A stretch of 64,000 nucleotides of DNA from Topomyia yanbarensis (Eukaryota; Arthropoda; Insecta; Diptera; Culicidae): the NCBI RefSeq assembly GCF_030247195.1, contig NC_080671.1:5298501-5362500 (forward strand), written 5' to 3'. Below, in pieces: positions 1 through 11,683 of this stretch; position 1 is the first letter of the stretch; each line of letters opens with the position of its first letter. Under the pieces are notes generated by a model, which made no database searches, was not told where the DNA came from, and saw only the letters and a list, made by a program, of their open reading frames with translations. A program made the position numbers and the translations under genes.

Positions 1-245
1 CAAATTTGGACTAACCATTTCACATCCGTTATTCGACCAGCAGAGCAGTGGCAGTGTTTCTCATCTTGTGAGCTGCCTGGATACCGTTATAAAAGATAAG
101 TACCGCTATTATATTTCGTTCTCCTTGCTTGCTTCTCCTACTAACGTACCCTGGGCAATATGCCCCCGTGAACCCCTCACAAAGGCTCGCCTTAAGATGA
201 GAACTATATCAAAATAAAAGCAACTCTTCGGTTCAAGGTATATCC

Positions 246-1415
246 ATGCTCGGCCATCAGGCCTTACGTGATCTTCATTGGGCCAAAGACAAAAAGTGTT
301 TAAATCTATTACAGGTTTCTCAAGTTCTGACGGAACCGCATTCGAAAGTGACAGAAATATCGAAAATTCGCCCTGATAAGCTTCTGAGGGTGGTAAATAG
401 TTTGAATCAGGCAAATGATGTTGCTGGCTACGGGCCTTTACGAAGAAGTACAGAGTATACGTACCAGCACATCGGGTAGAAGTCTGCGGGCTCGTTTTCG
501 ATGCGAGTTCCGAATTGTGAGGATTTGCTGACAGATGGGGTTGGCTATTTTAAAGACCCCTTGCTTCAGTCAGTAAAGATACTTTACTGTAAAAGATTAC
601 ATTCGTCATCAGTCGCAGCTGACGAAAAGAGGTCAACGTCAACTCAGACTCTCATCGGGTGACCTTCACTGGTTCTGCTCTACCTAACTACCTCCTTTTT
701 GAAAAGCTTAGTCTGCCTGTTCGATTTTTTGTATCGCGGATCATGAACTGCACAAATTGCAAACAACTGAGACACGTAGCTTCTTGTTGTACCAATAATG
801 TGGGAAATCCAATGGGAATCATGTTGATGATTCCTGTGGAAGGGATGTCAAAAAGTGTCTCTACTGTGGAGGAAACCCATATGATCTCCCGACATGTCCC
901 GCGTACCAACAGCGCAAGAAGAATCTTAGGCGTTCCCTCAGCGACGCTCTAAGCCATCTTTTGCAGAAATACTAAAGATAGCTACGCTACCGGCTTCTAC
1001 GTACATTTCTACTAACTTGTCTACTGACGAAGGCGACTGTGATGAACCCCAGGAGATAATATCTTCTTCTGTGCCTAGAAGCAATAGAATAACAGAAACC
1101 TCTCTCAAGCTTAGTTGTAAAGGACAGAATGTGTCTCTTCAAGGTCTCCCAAAAATAACTACTCGAGGAAGTGGTGCAAAACCGAAGCAAGAATCTCCCA
1201 ATCTCAAAAACCAGATCTCCGAAAAGGAGTCTCCAGCACTTCCTGGACCATCAAAAACTTCAAGTGTTCCCATATCTCTGCCAGGGAAGGAAACCAGTAC
1301 TGGCTTAATAAATTTCTCTGACACTGTGGACTACATTATAACAGCTTACAAAAACATTCTTGATGCAGTTCCCTGCAAAATGACCCCTCCTCTCAGCGAT
1401 TGTATCCTTCAATGA
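246..1415 (+). pseudogene. ORF1 (gag-like, zinc-knuckle) remnant of I-type element
   Basis: Translation in shifting frames gives a gag-like region. Around 440-480 a segment reads KKYRVYVPAHRVEV, followed by a GVGYFKD-like stretch in the homologous position of the fragment at 35.7 kb. From about 659 comes TGSALPNYLLFEKLSLPVRF, then MNCTNCKQLRHVASCC (a degraded CCHC knuckle) and KCLYCGGNPYDLPTCPAYQQ (a second cysteine-rich knuckle near 855-915). The proline/serine-rich tail (1017-1415) ends in a stop. ORF1 proteins of this type bind element RNA. Several stops and frame changes make it non-functional. Confidence 0.6.
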
Positions 1416-1533
1416 CTAATTCATCGAACGAGGTCACAGATCTGATAACTGTTCTACAGTGAAACTACTAAAACATTACTCCGAAAAACGATTCTCTTAA
1501 AATGTTGATAAATAATTTGAAATTTGATGCAAT

Positions 1534-2112
1534 TTGCATTATGCGAAACATGGCTTACTTCATGAATGCATTTCAACTTTCACGTTTTTAATATTATTCG
1601 CTTGGATTGAGAAGACTCTTACGGGGGAGTACATTTGGGGATCAAAAAGTGCTATTCTTTCAATCGAATCGAACTCCCCACGACACCAGGCATTAAAGTT
1701 ATTGCTTGTCAAACTAGACTTAAAGGCAAATACCCTTGTATCGCTTCCAATTACATCCCCTTTTAAGCCTCAGTGGACACCGACGGCTTTGCAATATTGC
1801 GGAGCTTATCCCCGCACCGAGGCTAGTTTTAGATAATTTTAACTCACACGGTACGGCATGGGGTTGCCTTCATGACGATAATAGATCTACCTGACTCTAG
1901 CTTTACGACAACTTCAATATGATCATTTTGAACACGGGTGAAATGATACGGATTCCGGCTCCCCCAACGTGCCAGAGCGCTTTAGATTTGCCCCCTGCTC
2001 GACATCACTGGGTTTAGATTGCATGTGGAAGGTAGTCTCTGATCCCCACGGCAGCGACCATCTGCCAGTCGTAATTAATATTGCTAACAGTTCAGGACCA
2101 TCGAATACAGAT
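1534..2112 (+). pseudogene. Endonuclease domain remnant of ORF2, I-type element
   Basis: The segment KLDLKANTLVSLPI is followed, after frame changes, by a DNFNSHGTAWG motif (from about 1835; the family normally has GDFN) and by DPHGSDHLPVV at 2041-2072. The last is the SDH motif that closes the catalytic site of apurinic-type endonucleases of non-LTR retrotransposons. The order and spacing fit the family. The reverse transcriptase expected downstream is missing, and multiple stops show this is a relic. Confidence 0.6.
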
Positions 2113-2175
2113 CACCCGATGTCCGGGTTCGAGATGCATTGACAAGCCGCGATCTCCTCTATATGTTCCTCGTAT

Positions 2176-3166
2176 GGGACCGTTCATAAACCACGTAGAC
2201 CGAAATTTGAGAATTTTTAAAACCAAAAACCATTCAAAATTGTTAAATTATAAGAAACAATTACAAATTAATACTGTCGATGTGTACTATCATCTAGACT
2301 AAAATAATAAACTTATCATGCATGCGAAGCTATTTAAATCTTTCCAAAAATATTTATATTTCTTATGTAATTAATAGCCGTATCACCTTAGAGTATTATC
2401 GCAAAGTATCAAAGTTTAACTCCGAATATTTTCGAAGATAAATATAGTAGAGCCGGTTTGCACGGAGTTACATAGGGTCAAGACGTAAAATTTAACGGGT
2501 GTTTAAAGATTTTGAAATCAGTGTGAATGATTGCAAGAGAAACTGATTAACTCGAGTAAACACTTTGTTGTAGAAGTTTAACTACACTACTGCTTTAACC
2601 ACCGAAATCATTAAATAAAAAAAAAAATTAATCTACTTATTGTTAAAAATCGGGTGTTTTGTTGTTACAATGCTTAACTTTGAACATTTTTTAACTTTTT
2701 ATGGTTCATGCATTTAATGGTCCATGCATGTCTGCTAACTAGTGGTGCTTCAGATGATTTCACAGTCAAAATCTTCCGACGAGAGGAATTTATGGCGATC
2801 GTCTTTGGAACTGTCATTTTGTATTATTCCCAGATCAAAACTATATCAAAATATACGCAAGAAGCAAAAACGTGTGAGGTTGTACAAAAAAAATCGTAGG
2901 TTCTGGGTTGAGTGGTCGCTTAACGAGTAGCTACCTCAATATTGTGCTAGCTCTGAAGTTTCTGCATAAATACTGAATAGACCGATATTTTGAATACAAC
3001 TCTCTTTAAATCCCATTCATAATTAGTAATACGAGAATAACCAAAAATAAAAGTCTTCGTAGACTTTTTCAAAGACCCCCCCCCCCCCTCCCCCCTCGTA
3101 GACAAACGTAGACTTTTGCCAGACCCCCCGTCCCCCTATGAGTCTACGTGGTTTATGAACGGCCCC
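2176..3166. mobile_element. Non-autonomous inverted-repeat element with TAT target duplication
   Basis: The left end begins GGGACCGTTCATAAACCACG and the right end, read on the other strand, begins GGGGCCGTTCATAAACCACG; the match continues a few bases into GTAGAC. TAT lies directly outside both ends (2173-2175 and 3167-3169). The interior is AT-rich with a C-run near 3078 and several copies of CGTAGACTTTT near the right end. No transposase reading frame is visible. It interrupts the decayed I-type element. Confidence 0.72.
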
Positions 3167-3169
3167 TAT

Positions 3170-3552
3170 ACAACTTCCTAAAAACCGTCAAGATACAGAT
3201 TTACAACTGCCCCTATTATTTTGACATTAAAAATGTCTTACTCCACTATCTGGGGCTAGGTGTCATTCTAAAATCTAAACTATCTCCCATGTAACGAAAC
3301 TATGTAAGGTTTGCACGCTTATAACTCCGATATTACTAGATTGATTTTAATCATTCATACACCAACCGATTCAGAAACACCTAACTTAAATATTGGTAAT
3401 AATTTAATATCTCCCCAATTAAAGTAGACTTTTGGAAATTGGTAAAATTAAAAAGTTCACGAAAAACGGGAAAATTACCATTCGTGAGGCAGATTTCTCA
3501 GACATAGTCGTCAAGAGAGGGCAACTTAGTTGCTCAATGAAACACGAAAAGT
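3170..3552. other. Unassigned intergenic stretch
   Basis: No gene, RNA gene or recognisable transposon domain was seen between the inverted-repeat element and the promoter-like module. It is AT-rich. Confidence 0.5.
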
Positions 3553-3586
3553 CATAAATAGAAGCAACGCATGTCCGTTTAAATCA
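3553..3586 (+). promoter_or_regulatory. Split TATA/initiator promoter module (unit 1)
   Basis: CATAAATAG begins at 3553 and TCA of an initiator-like TCAGT ends at 3586. The Jockey insertion separates the A from the following GTTG at 7783. Without the insertion, the TATA-to-initiator spacing is 33 nt, the same as in the related unit at 7908. Downstream of unit 1 (7783-7860) the sequence resembles the stretch after unit 2. Confidence 0.45.
3574..3586. repeat. Target-site duplication, left copy (Jockey)
   Basis: TCCGTTTAAATCA here is repeated exactly at 7770-7782 on the far side of the element and its A-rich tail. It fixes both ends of the Jockey insertion. Confidence 0.85.
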
Positions 3587-3668
3587 CCACCCAGTCGTTT
3601 TTCTACCATCAGAGATTAAAGTAGTGTTAGAAGTGATCCTGAAATTGGAAAAGTGAGCGGCGAAAAAC

Positions 3669-4739
3669 ATGGGAGGAAAGAGAAAGAAGAAAAGTATCTC
3701 CCCGAACAAAACGAAGGACAGCCCTCTGGAAAAGCGAGAAAAACGGAGCAGTAACATCTCAAATGCAAATCGCTCATCCGTGCATCTGGATGGAGACGAT
3801 AGAGCACGCGAACAGAACAGTAATCGGTTCTCGATCCTGGTCTGCGAGGATGACCAACTGTCAGTTCCACCAGAGGAAACACCGAAGGCAAGCACACCGA
3901 CTGTTGAAAACAGAACTACGACTGCAAACCAGCAACCAACGAATGATTCACTTGTAAAGAAGCATAAGCTACCACCGCTGGTAGTCAAAAATGTTCCACT
4001 GGACAAGCTGAACGGAACAATGAAAGCGATCGGTGTTAACGCCGAATACAAATTAACAGGAGTTGGAATCAAAGTGATTACGAAATCTCAGGTCGAGTAT
4101 AGTAGAGCAAAAACATACCTGCTGAAAGCTGGAATTGAATTTTATACACACGACGTAGCAACTGAAAAACCTTTCAAGGCAGTGATCCGTGGCCTACCCG
4201 TAATGCCAACGGAGGACATCTACAATGAGCTTCGCGATACCCACAATCTGCAACCACTGGCGGTTTTCGCCATTGGTCGGCGTGACCCTACCAAACGATA
4301 CAGAGATAGCCTCTATTTGGTGCAATTCGTTAAAGGCAGTGTTTCACTCCATGCCTTAAAAGCCATCCGTTCGATCAACAGTGTCATAATCGAGTGGGTG
4401 GCATACAGAGGAACTAATCGTAGTGTCACATAATGCATGCGATGTTTAAATTTCGGCCATGGTAGCCGAAACTGCAATCTAAAACCGAAATGCAATAAGT
4501 GTGCCAAGCATCATCTTACTGAACATTGCAACCTGCAAGGAGCATGCGCTTACAAGTGTGCAAACTGTAGCGAGAACCACATGTCAACGGACGAAAGTTG
4601 CCCCAAACGAGAAGAGTTTAAGGAAATTCGTAAACAAGCGTCGTCTAAAAATCAACCTGGTCGAAAGTTCAACAAACAACCCAGACTTCATGAAGATGAT
4701 TTCCCGAAGCTTCCGGAAGTCTTACCAGACTCGCAGTAG
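3669..4739 (+). pseudogene. Jockey ORF1 (RNA-binding gag-like protein) with one in-frame stop
   Basis: Starts at ATG 3669 and reads MGGKRKKKS, a basic N-terminus. A central region, AVIRGLPVMPTEDIYNEL through DSLYLVQF, resembles the RNA-binding gag core of Jockey ORF1. Zinc knuckles follow: CMRCLNFGHGSRNC, CNKCAKHHLTEHC and CANCSENHMSTDESCPKREE. A single TAA at 4431-4433 splits the frame just before the first knuckle, and the same frame continues on both sides to the stop at 4737-4739. The protein would package element RNA. The nonsense change is the only visible break in about 357 codons. Confidence 0.85.
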
Positions 4740-4971
4740 CATGTTGGTGGCAAAAGGCAGGATCGGCCAACCGACAGTACAGCATGGAATCGTTTCGGAA
4801 CAAATCGCCCACGGAATTCCCCTCCCACTAGTGATTCTAACAATGCAGGTGATCGCCCCAAATTGTCAATTACACAAATCTTCACCATGATTGGAGAAAT
4901 GATCGAACGTATGCTGAACTGTGCGACAACCGAGCAGCAGTTCGGAGTACTAGGAGAAATGATTACCAGGT

Positions 4972-7545
4972 ATGACAGATAAACTTGTAAAAATTGCATT
5001 ATGGAACGCCCGCGGTATACTGCGGAAAAAATTAGAGCTACAAAGTTTTCTGGAGCAACAAAACACCGACGTCCTTATCCTCACCGAGACCCACCTGAAG
5101 CCGGACGTAAATTTTTCCCTACCAGGTTATTCCCTGGCTCGTCTTGACCGCACGCACTCAAAGGGAGGGGGCGTAGCCGTCGCAGTCAAATCTACAATCA
5201 GATGTGAAATTCTACCATTTTCAAACCACAATAATAGAAGCCTTAGGCGTCGAATTAGAGACAAGAGATGGCAAAATATCAGTAGTTGCAGCTTACTGTC
5301 CAACTCAATGCTATGATGGAAATGGTATGTCTCGAAAATTTAAGAACGACCTCTTGAAGTTAACTCGCACTACACGAAATTACATCATTGGATGTGATCT
5401 AAATGCTAAACATCAGACATGGCGGAACCACATCAATAATAAAAACGGGTGCTTGCTGGCCGAGGACGCCCAACTAGGACACTATACAGTGGAAGCACCA
5501 AACACACCTGCATTTGTATCACCAGCAGGTGTGCCTTCGACGTTAGACTTGTTTATCACGAACACCAACAACATCCAACAGCCATCAACAATCTGCGAGC
5601 TAAGTTCAGACCATTATCCAGTGACCATAGAACTCGGCGATCTAGCGATAACACGTCCTCGACACCTTCGGAAAAACTATCACTATGTTAATTGGATCGA
5701 GTTCCAGCACATCGTGGACAACCATATCAACGAATCATCATCGATGGCGACACCCTTAGACTTGGACCAGCGGCTGGACGAGTTCCAATCATCAATTGAA
5801 GCAGCAGAGGAAGCGTGCATTAGGCGTGTGAGTACTACAAGCAATGTGCTCCATCACGACTCAGTTACAAGGCAAGTAATCAAAACTAGAAATGTTATAA
5901 GAAGACAGTTCCAACGAACCGGGGACCTCTCCAAAAAAGCGACAGTAACTAAACTAAATATATTAATTGCAAATCGAGTTGACCGCATTAGAAATGAAGC
6001 CTTTAGTAGGGAATTAGCTCAAATGAATCCAATGTCGCGCCCATTCTGGAAATGTAGTAAAATTCTAAAGTCTAAACCTAAACCAGTTCCTCCATTAAAG
6101 TCGGGGGACGATATTCTACTAACTCCCAAAGAAAAGGCAAATGCTATTGGTAATCACGTACTTTTGTCGCACAAGATATGAGAAAATATAATCAGTCCCC
6201 TTGAACGAGACGTTAGAAATACTATTACTACGTTAGCAAACACCAATTGTTATGTTCCTCATGATAAAAAGATAACGGTGGAAGAAGTCGAACTTTTTAT
6301 TAAGCATACAAAAAATATGAAAGCCCCAGGGCTGGATGAGGTTTTTAATATAGTTCTCAAGAATCTGAGTAGAAGATCTTATACATACCTGACCAAAATC
6401 TTTAACAGATGTTTGGACATCCCAATACACAAACCTGGAAAGGACCCGACAAGTGCGTCAACCTATCGTCCTATAAGCCTTCTCTCGGCAATAAGCAAAA
6501 TCTTTGAAAGACTTATTCTTATTCGAGTAATAGATCACGTTCAAGCAAATAGTATTCTACCACCGGAACAATTCGGTTTTAGACAAGGACATTGAACAAC
6601 ACACCAATTGCTGCGTGTTGTCAACACAATACAGAAAAACAAATCAGTTGCTAAATCTACTATGATGGGACTACTAGATATCGAGAAAGCGTTCGATAAC
6701 GTTTGGCATAATGGCCTGATATACAAATTATATAGATACAATTTTCTACTTTAGAAATAGACACTTCAAAGTAGCTTTACATGGATGTTACTCCGACAGC
6801 TATAATGTACCAGCGGGTGTCCCACAGGGAAGCTTGCTGGGCCCGATGCTGTATAGCATTTATACAGCCGATGTACCACAATTGCCCGACGACTGCGTGC
6901 TCTGTTTTTATGCGGACGACACTGCACTCCTATGCAAGGGTAGAAATACGCGCGGATTGAAAAATCGATTGCAGCATTATCTGGAAACACAGAATACTTT
7001 CGATTGTGGAAAATTCAAATTAATTCAGCAAAAACACAAGTGATTTTGTTCCCCTATAATAAGTCTCCAAGACTGAATCCCCGCAAGACTGTCATCTTCA
7101 AGTAGGCGGTATAAGAGTCGAATGGTCGGAAATAGTCGTGTATCTGGGATTGACACTAGATAAGAAAATGTTATTTAGACCACATGTTGAGAAACTAATC
7201 ACAAAATGCAATATATTGACCAAACAGCTATATCCTATGATCAATAGAAAATCTAAATTAAATGTAAAAAACAAACTAGCAATCTACAAAAGTATATTCT
7301 TACCATTTATATGCTATGCGTTACCTGCTTGGAAAACATGTGCAAAGACACACAAAAATAAACTTCAGATAATACAGAATTGAGTGGTAAAAATGATATT
7401 AAACCTACCATTCTACACTAGAACTAGTGAAGTACACAGAATAGCTGGTATAGATAAATTAGACCAAAAGTTCACTTCTATAGAAGAAAAGTTCAAATCT
7501 AAATGTGTTTTGTCAGAACACGAACTTATACAAAACTTATATTAA
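4972..7545 (+). pseudogene. Jockey ORF2 (endonuclease-reverse transcriptase), multiply broken
   Basis: Endonuclease begins at 4972 with KIALWNARGI, then LTETHLKPD, IIGCDLNAKHQTW and ELSSDHYPV. Reverse transcriptase shows YRPISLLSAISKIFERL, LLDIEKAFDNVWH, AGVPQGSLLGP and the catalytic FYADDTAL (about 6905-6925), then YLGLTLDKKM and the C-terminal LPAWKTCAKTHKNKLQ. Breaks: a frameshift near 5215, stops at 6179-6181, 6593-6595 and 7381-7383, frameshifts near 6750, 7030 and 7110, and what looks like an in-frame deletion near 6420, where CLDI joins PIHKPGKDP directly. The catalytic motifs survive but no continuous protein can be made. Confidence 0.85.
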
Positions 7546-7769
7546 TTAAAAACTAGGTTAAGTTTAAAAAAAAAATTAGGTTAAGTTATATGGAACACCA
7601 ATCTAAATGATTGAAAACAAGAATCAATGAAAACATAAATCATACATAACAAATAGTAGAGCTATTACAACGAGGAACAAAGATGAAAAGTACAGCTGTA
7701 TCACTTGAAATGTATACCAAAACAGAGATGTAAAACGAGTTACAATAAAAATAAAAAATAAAAAAAAAA

Positions 7770-7782
7770 TCCGTTTAAATCA
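7770..7782. repeat. Target-site duplication, right copy (Jockey)
   Basis: Exact repeat of 3574-3586, directly after the A-rich tail. Confidence 0.85.
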
Positions 7783-7907
7783 GTTGTTGCTCTTATCCCA
7801 TACGAGCAACATCGTCTCCGGGCGATGCAATAAGCGCTATCGATTTTCGGTAACGTTGGCATTTGCACACACTCGTACCTAAGTGACTAAACCATATACG
7901 GTTAGTT

Positions 7908-7974
7908 TATAAATAGAGGTGACGCGTACCCGTTTGAATCAGTTTTTGTTCTTATGTCGAACGGGTAAGATCGT
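7908..7974 (+). promoter_or_regulatory. TATA + initiator + DPE core promoter (unit 2)
   Basis: TATAAATAG at 7908-7916, an initiator TCAGT with its A at 7941, and AGATCG starting at 7968, which is +28 from that A and fits the arthropod downstream promoter element. The sequence from TATA to beyond the initiator is a diverged copy of unit 1 (3553 onward, before the Jockey insertion). What it transcribed is unknown; the 5' UTR of a retrotransposon with repeated promoter units is one possibility. Confidence 0.5.
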
Positions 7975-8137
7975 GGCTGCAGCGTCTGGGCACTACAATA
8001 AGCGGTAGACGCTATGCATTTTCTGCAGCGGTGGCCGTTTGCGGATTTTTCGGGTACCAGCACGGTGTCACAGAATGATTTTCAAAGTGGGTGGGCGGGG
8101 TGATTTGGATTTAATTCAATACGGTGTGTGCTGCTTA

Positions 8138-8368
8138 AAGTACGATTCAGACGATACATCAGCTTCCGTCAACGGAACGTCACCGTTCCGTCAGGATAAG
8201 TTTAATACTTTTCTCTTGTGCCCGTTCACACATGCCGTACGTCAAAACGTTCCGTGCCGTTAATGTTGTGTGTGAATGCCTCCATTTAACTGCATGTAAC
8301 TTATCCTGACGGAACGGTGACGTTCCGTTGACGTTGACGGAAGCTGATGTATCGTCTGAATCGTACTT
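8138..8368. mobile_element. Foldback/MITE-like inverted repeat
   Basis: Left arm 8138-8203 and right arm 8298-8368 are reverse complements over about 65-70 bp, starting AAGTACGATTCAGACGATAC. The right arm carries one extra GTTGAC unit. A second, weaker symmetry around CACACATGCC/GTGTGAATGCC lies in the loop. TTA/TAA letters flank the ends, so a short target duplication is possible but cannot be fixed. It is non-coding. Confidence 0.7.
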
Positions 8369-9980
8369 AAGAGTGTTGCGTTTGAAAAAAAAATATATTT
8401 ATTTTTATGCATGCGTGTGCGTTGTAACTTGTTAATCCATGTTTACGGCGCTTTGTAGCTGCGTAGGGTAAAGAGCCTATTGGTTTTCATGTTTAATATT
8501 TCGGTTATATGTTTTTTATCAGTAAGGCATCTGACAACGTGCTTCTGTAGTTATTGCACTCTTCAGCAGCGTAGTATTTTATATAGGAGAGTACACTCAG
8601 GTTTCTTTACGCGGATTTTGAAATTTACGCGGTTTTCATTAACGCGTTTTTTTAAATTTACGCGGTTTTCATTTTTCGGTTTTCATACCCCTGCGTGAAA
8701 AATCTGAGTGTAATTGCATCGGAAACAATCACATTTCCAGCAGAACTTTTTGTTTTCTAATTTCAAACACTTTTGTTTCGGAAAATTTTAAAACAGAACT
8801 TACCGTCCCAGCAGCAGTTTAAGCGGGTGTTCTTTTTCGATTCAAATTCAAGCCATGTCTTAAGCGTTACTGGACTTTTGTTTTCCCATTTTATCCAGTC
8901 AGAATATCTGTCCTACCCTATGTATTTAAAACACAGTTCTAATTGCGTTTTAAAGTATACAACAAATAAAACGGTTGGGTGTACTAATTTAAATTTTAAA
9001 ATAAATCTGTTTTAAATTATGAAACAAACCGCTGTACTGAAGATATAATTATGTCAGTCCTATTACCACATAAAACACCTATATAACATAAAACGCTGCA
9101 GAATTGGTTTAATAATACAATGTTTACACTACAGAATTATAACACGTTTTAATAATTAGCAACAAGAAAAATGTCGCCAAGATAGCATAAAAACCCGTTT
9201 TAACTGGTAGTGCGAACGTTGCATAACAATGTAATTTATCAAATAATTTCATTTTTCCACCACTAATCGATCAAGAAATACTTAAACTTAAGATTGTTTA
9301 CTTAAGTTCATTAGCACATTATTAAAAATTTAAATGGAAAAAGAAATTTCATATTTCATGGAGAATCTGTATATTCCCGTTGGCGGGCGTGGGCTTCCTC
9401 ATCACAGCTCTCAATATGGAACTTTTCTTTTGAATATATTTTCTGGACAGGCCAGCCTATTTTTACTAGATGGATCAGCCAAATAATGCCAATCACCTAG
9501 TGAGATACTTGATTAATTGTAATAATAGGTTACCGTTAAAAGACCTTCAATAAATTATGTTTTGATGGGGAGGGTATATAGCAAATTGTAACATATGAAA
9601 ACAGGCGAGTGAACAAGAACGTGAGTCGATATGTGTGATAGATAAAATTCATTTGCACGCTCTTGAAAAAAAGCTACATTTTTAATGTCACCGTGGTCGT
9701 GTCCTGTACACAACCCTTTAATTTTTTCTTATCATTCTCAAAAGTGCCAATCGTCCTCCATCTATTGGTGGAACAAGATACTAAGGATTCTCCGGGCTGC
9801 TTGCCTTAGAATCAACGAGCCAGAGCCGAATGAAATAAAGAAGCTCGTGACGTTATGTTCGAAAGTACTAGGAACGCTTTAGATTGGATGACGAACAAAG
9901 AATTATGCCGAGAAGCTTACGATAATCCTTAAAATAACGCTTATTTAGTCGTGTTGTGTAATGTAATGTTGTGTTGTGAA
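8369..9980. other. AT-rich stretch without recognised genes
   Basis: No protein-coding region was recognised. A short internal repetition of ACGCGGTTTT-like units lies at about 8612-8680. Short frames are consistent with chance. The last few hundred bases may belong to the 5' LTR of the BEL element. Confidence 0.45.
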
Positions 9981-10014
9981 ATTACATAACATTTTATGGT
10001 GCCGAAACCCGGGA
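9981..10014 (+). promoter_or_regulatory. Candidate 5' LTR end and primer-binding site of BEL element
   Basis: ATTACATAACA, resembling the TTACACAACA at the end of the 3' LTR candidate near 15440, is followed after five bases by TGGTGCCGAAACCCGGGA (9997-10014). That starts with TGG as needed to pair with the CCA end of a tRNA and looks like an insect LTR-element primer-binding site. The distance to gag (1.67 kb) is unusually long. Confidence 0.45.
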
Positions 10015-11683
10015 TCAGCCGGAGAAGTGAAATTTAACATAGTTAACACCACGTGTTTTCGCTATAAGAAGTGTATGGTGAACAGAACTGTTACTTTTTG
10101 ACACCAGATGGGTGCCGCTTAACGACCTCGATCCCTGGTCAAAGCCACGGGGATCTAGTGAGGGTGGGCTCTACAACAGCCTCTTTTAGGGTGGCTAGCT
10201 CGGCCGTGAGTCGCGTTCTCGCTCTCAGGGTCGGCTTTTACAGGGATGAACCGATCAAGAGATCAATAATCGCGGACGAAGTTCAATTGGACAGATTTTT
10301 ATTAATTAAACTAACTTACAATGGGTGTGTGTCGTGTGTGGTTTGCCGGCCGGCGGGTGACGGGATGCTGATGCTGCTGCTGCTTCTGCTGGCGATTAGA
10401 CGGACGATGCTGATGCTGCCGACGTGTTTGTAGGTGACGCCGATGCAGTCACGGTTCCTGCTCTCGAGATTGGCTGTCCGAATGCGGACGCCGATACTGC
10501 CGACGCTTCGGCGGACGATGCTGGCGATGATGATCAGCAAAGTGCTGCCCGTGCGGGGTGTTTTGCTGGTCTCAAACGATGCACCGGCGATGTGCTTGCG
10601 AATGGTGACGATTTCTCCGATCGTTCTTGCCACGTGCGGGGACCTTCGGGTAGCGCACTGTGTGCTATTGTGCAAACGCTCCAACGATACCTCTGCGGAC
10701 AGGCGGGTGGAATCGTAGCGTCTCTGTTCGTGGGCATTGGGAAGCCTCATCCACGGTCATTTAACCACTTGCCCGTGGTTACAGCGGTATACTGCGGCTT
10801 AGTTGTAGCTCAAAACTACGGGTCCTGGTAATAAAATGAAGCGAATTTCGGGGAAGGTGATATTAGAGGGCTACTGGGTCTTTATTCATAAGTTAAATTC
10901 GAGGAATTAAATCGTTAACCACGTATGGTTTTCGCTTGCGTTCATACCTGATTCGGGATACCTATAGGCACAAACTATTCTCTTCTCGGGATCACTATTG
11001 AACACTTTAAACTTTATCGTGTGGTTTACTTGACGTCTCAAATGTGAAAGAACTTTTACTTTCCCTCGACCCAGTAGCTTAACCTCTTTGCTCTTTTCCT
11101 CTCTTTTGATTTCCCTTTTTTTATCCTCGCGACAATAATCTCTTTTGGTAGCAGCATCAGAGTAGTGTGCAGTGTGATGTGTAGGATATAACAAATTTTG
11201 TTCTTGAAATTACTAATTTTAATCTGTCTTGGAGTGTATCTATTATTTATTAATTATTTTTAACCTAAGCTAAGCTCTTTTTAACGTATTTGTCTATTCA
11301 ATATATTTATTTAAACCTTTTTTAAATATCATTCCTTAAACTCTAAACAAACAAGCAACAATAATACAAAATAACGGTCAATTCAAATACGGTTACCATG
11401 AGAGTTGTGCCACAACGGTAACAGAACAAAAACGATTACTCCATTATTTTTGTCGGTCACAGACGCCGTACCGTACCGTACTGTCGGGTGCTGCTGTTAC
11501 TGTTGCTGGTTACTGAAAACGAAAGGAAGGATTTGGTTGCTCCCGGATCATTACTGCTGCTCTACGGTCATCGCTGACATCGTAACGAATTGGAAATACG
11601 GCCACGCCGAAACGATCGAAGAGGTTAAGTACCTAAAATCCAGGTGGGTGCAATTTTCTTACTTTTGGTGAAAGCAAATCAAA
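10015..11683. other. GC-rich segment then AT-rich segment between PBS and BEL gag
   Basis: 10015-10840 is unusually GC-rich with GATGCTG/GACGATG-type internal repetition, and gives overlapping open frames on both strands that look like composition artefacts. 10900-11400 is AT-rich. No known domain was seen. It may be an insertion in the BEL leader or unrelated sequence. Confidence 0.35.

Larger units (their letters stand above)
1..2172 (+). mobile_element. Decayed I-type non-LTR retrotransposon, 5' part
   Basis: Pieces of a non-LTR element in order on the plus strand: a gag-like ORF1 up to about 1415, then an apurinic endonuclease domain up to about 2110. No reverse transcriptase follows; the sequence is interrupted at 2176 by an inverted-repeat element and cannot be recognised on its far side. 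Frames change many times and stops are frequent, so this is an old dead copy. Assignment to the I/Jockey group is by recognised protein style only, and the clade is uncertain. The left end lies outside the window. A related gag fragment is found at 35690-36060. Confidence 0.65.
3587..7769 (+). mobile_element. Full-length, inactivated Jockey-clade non-LTR retrotransposon
   Basis: A complete unit bounded by perfect 13-bp direct repeats: a short 5' leader (3587-3668), ORF1, ORF2 and an A-rich 3' end (about 7743-7769). ORF1 carries Jockey-style zinc knuckles and ORF2 carries endonuclease then reverse transcriptase with no RNase H, as is usual for Jockey. Length is about 4.2 kb, in the normal range. 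It is dead because of stops, frameshifts and an internal deletion, but the exact target duplication suggests a fairly young insertion. Confidence 0.88.

Noticed and set aside
10316..10831. Overlapping open frames of 94-144 codons on both strands
   Set aside because: GC-rich, internally repetitive sequence gives open frames in several phases; no domain or start context is convincing.
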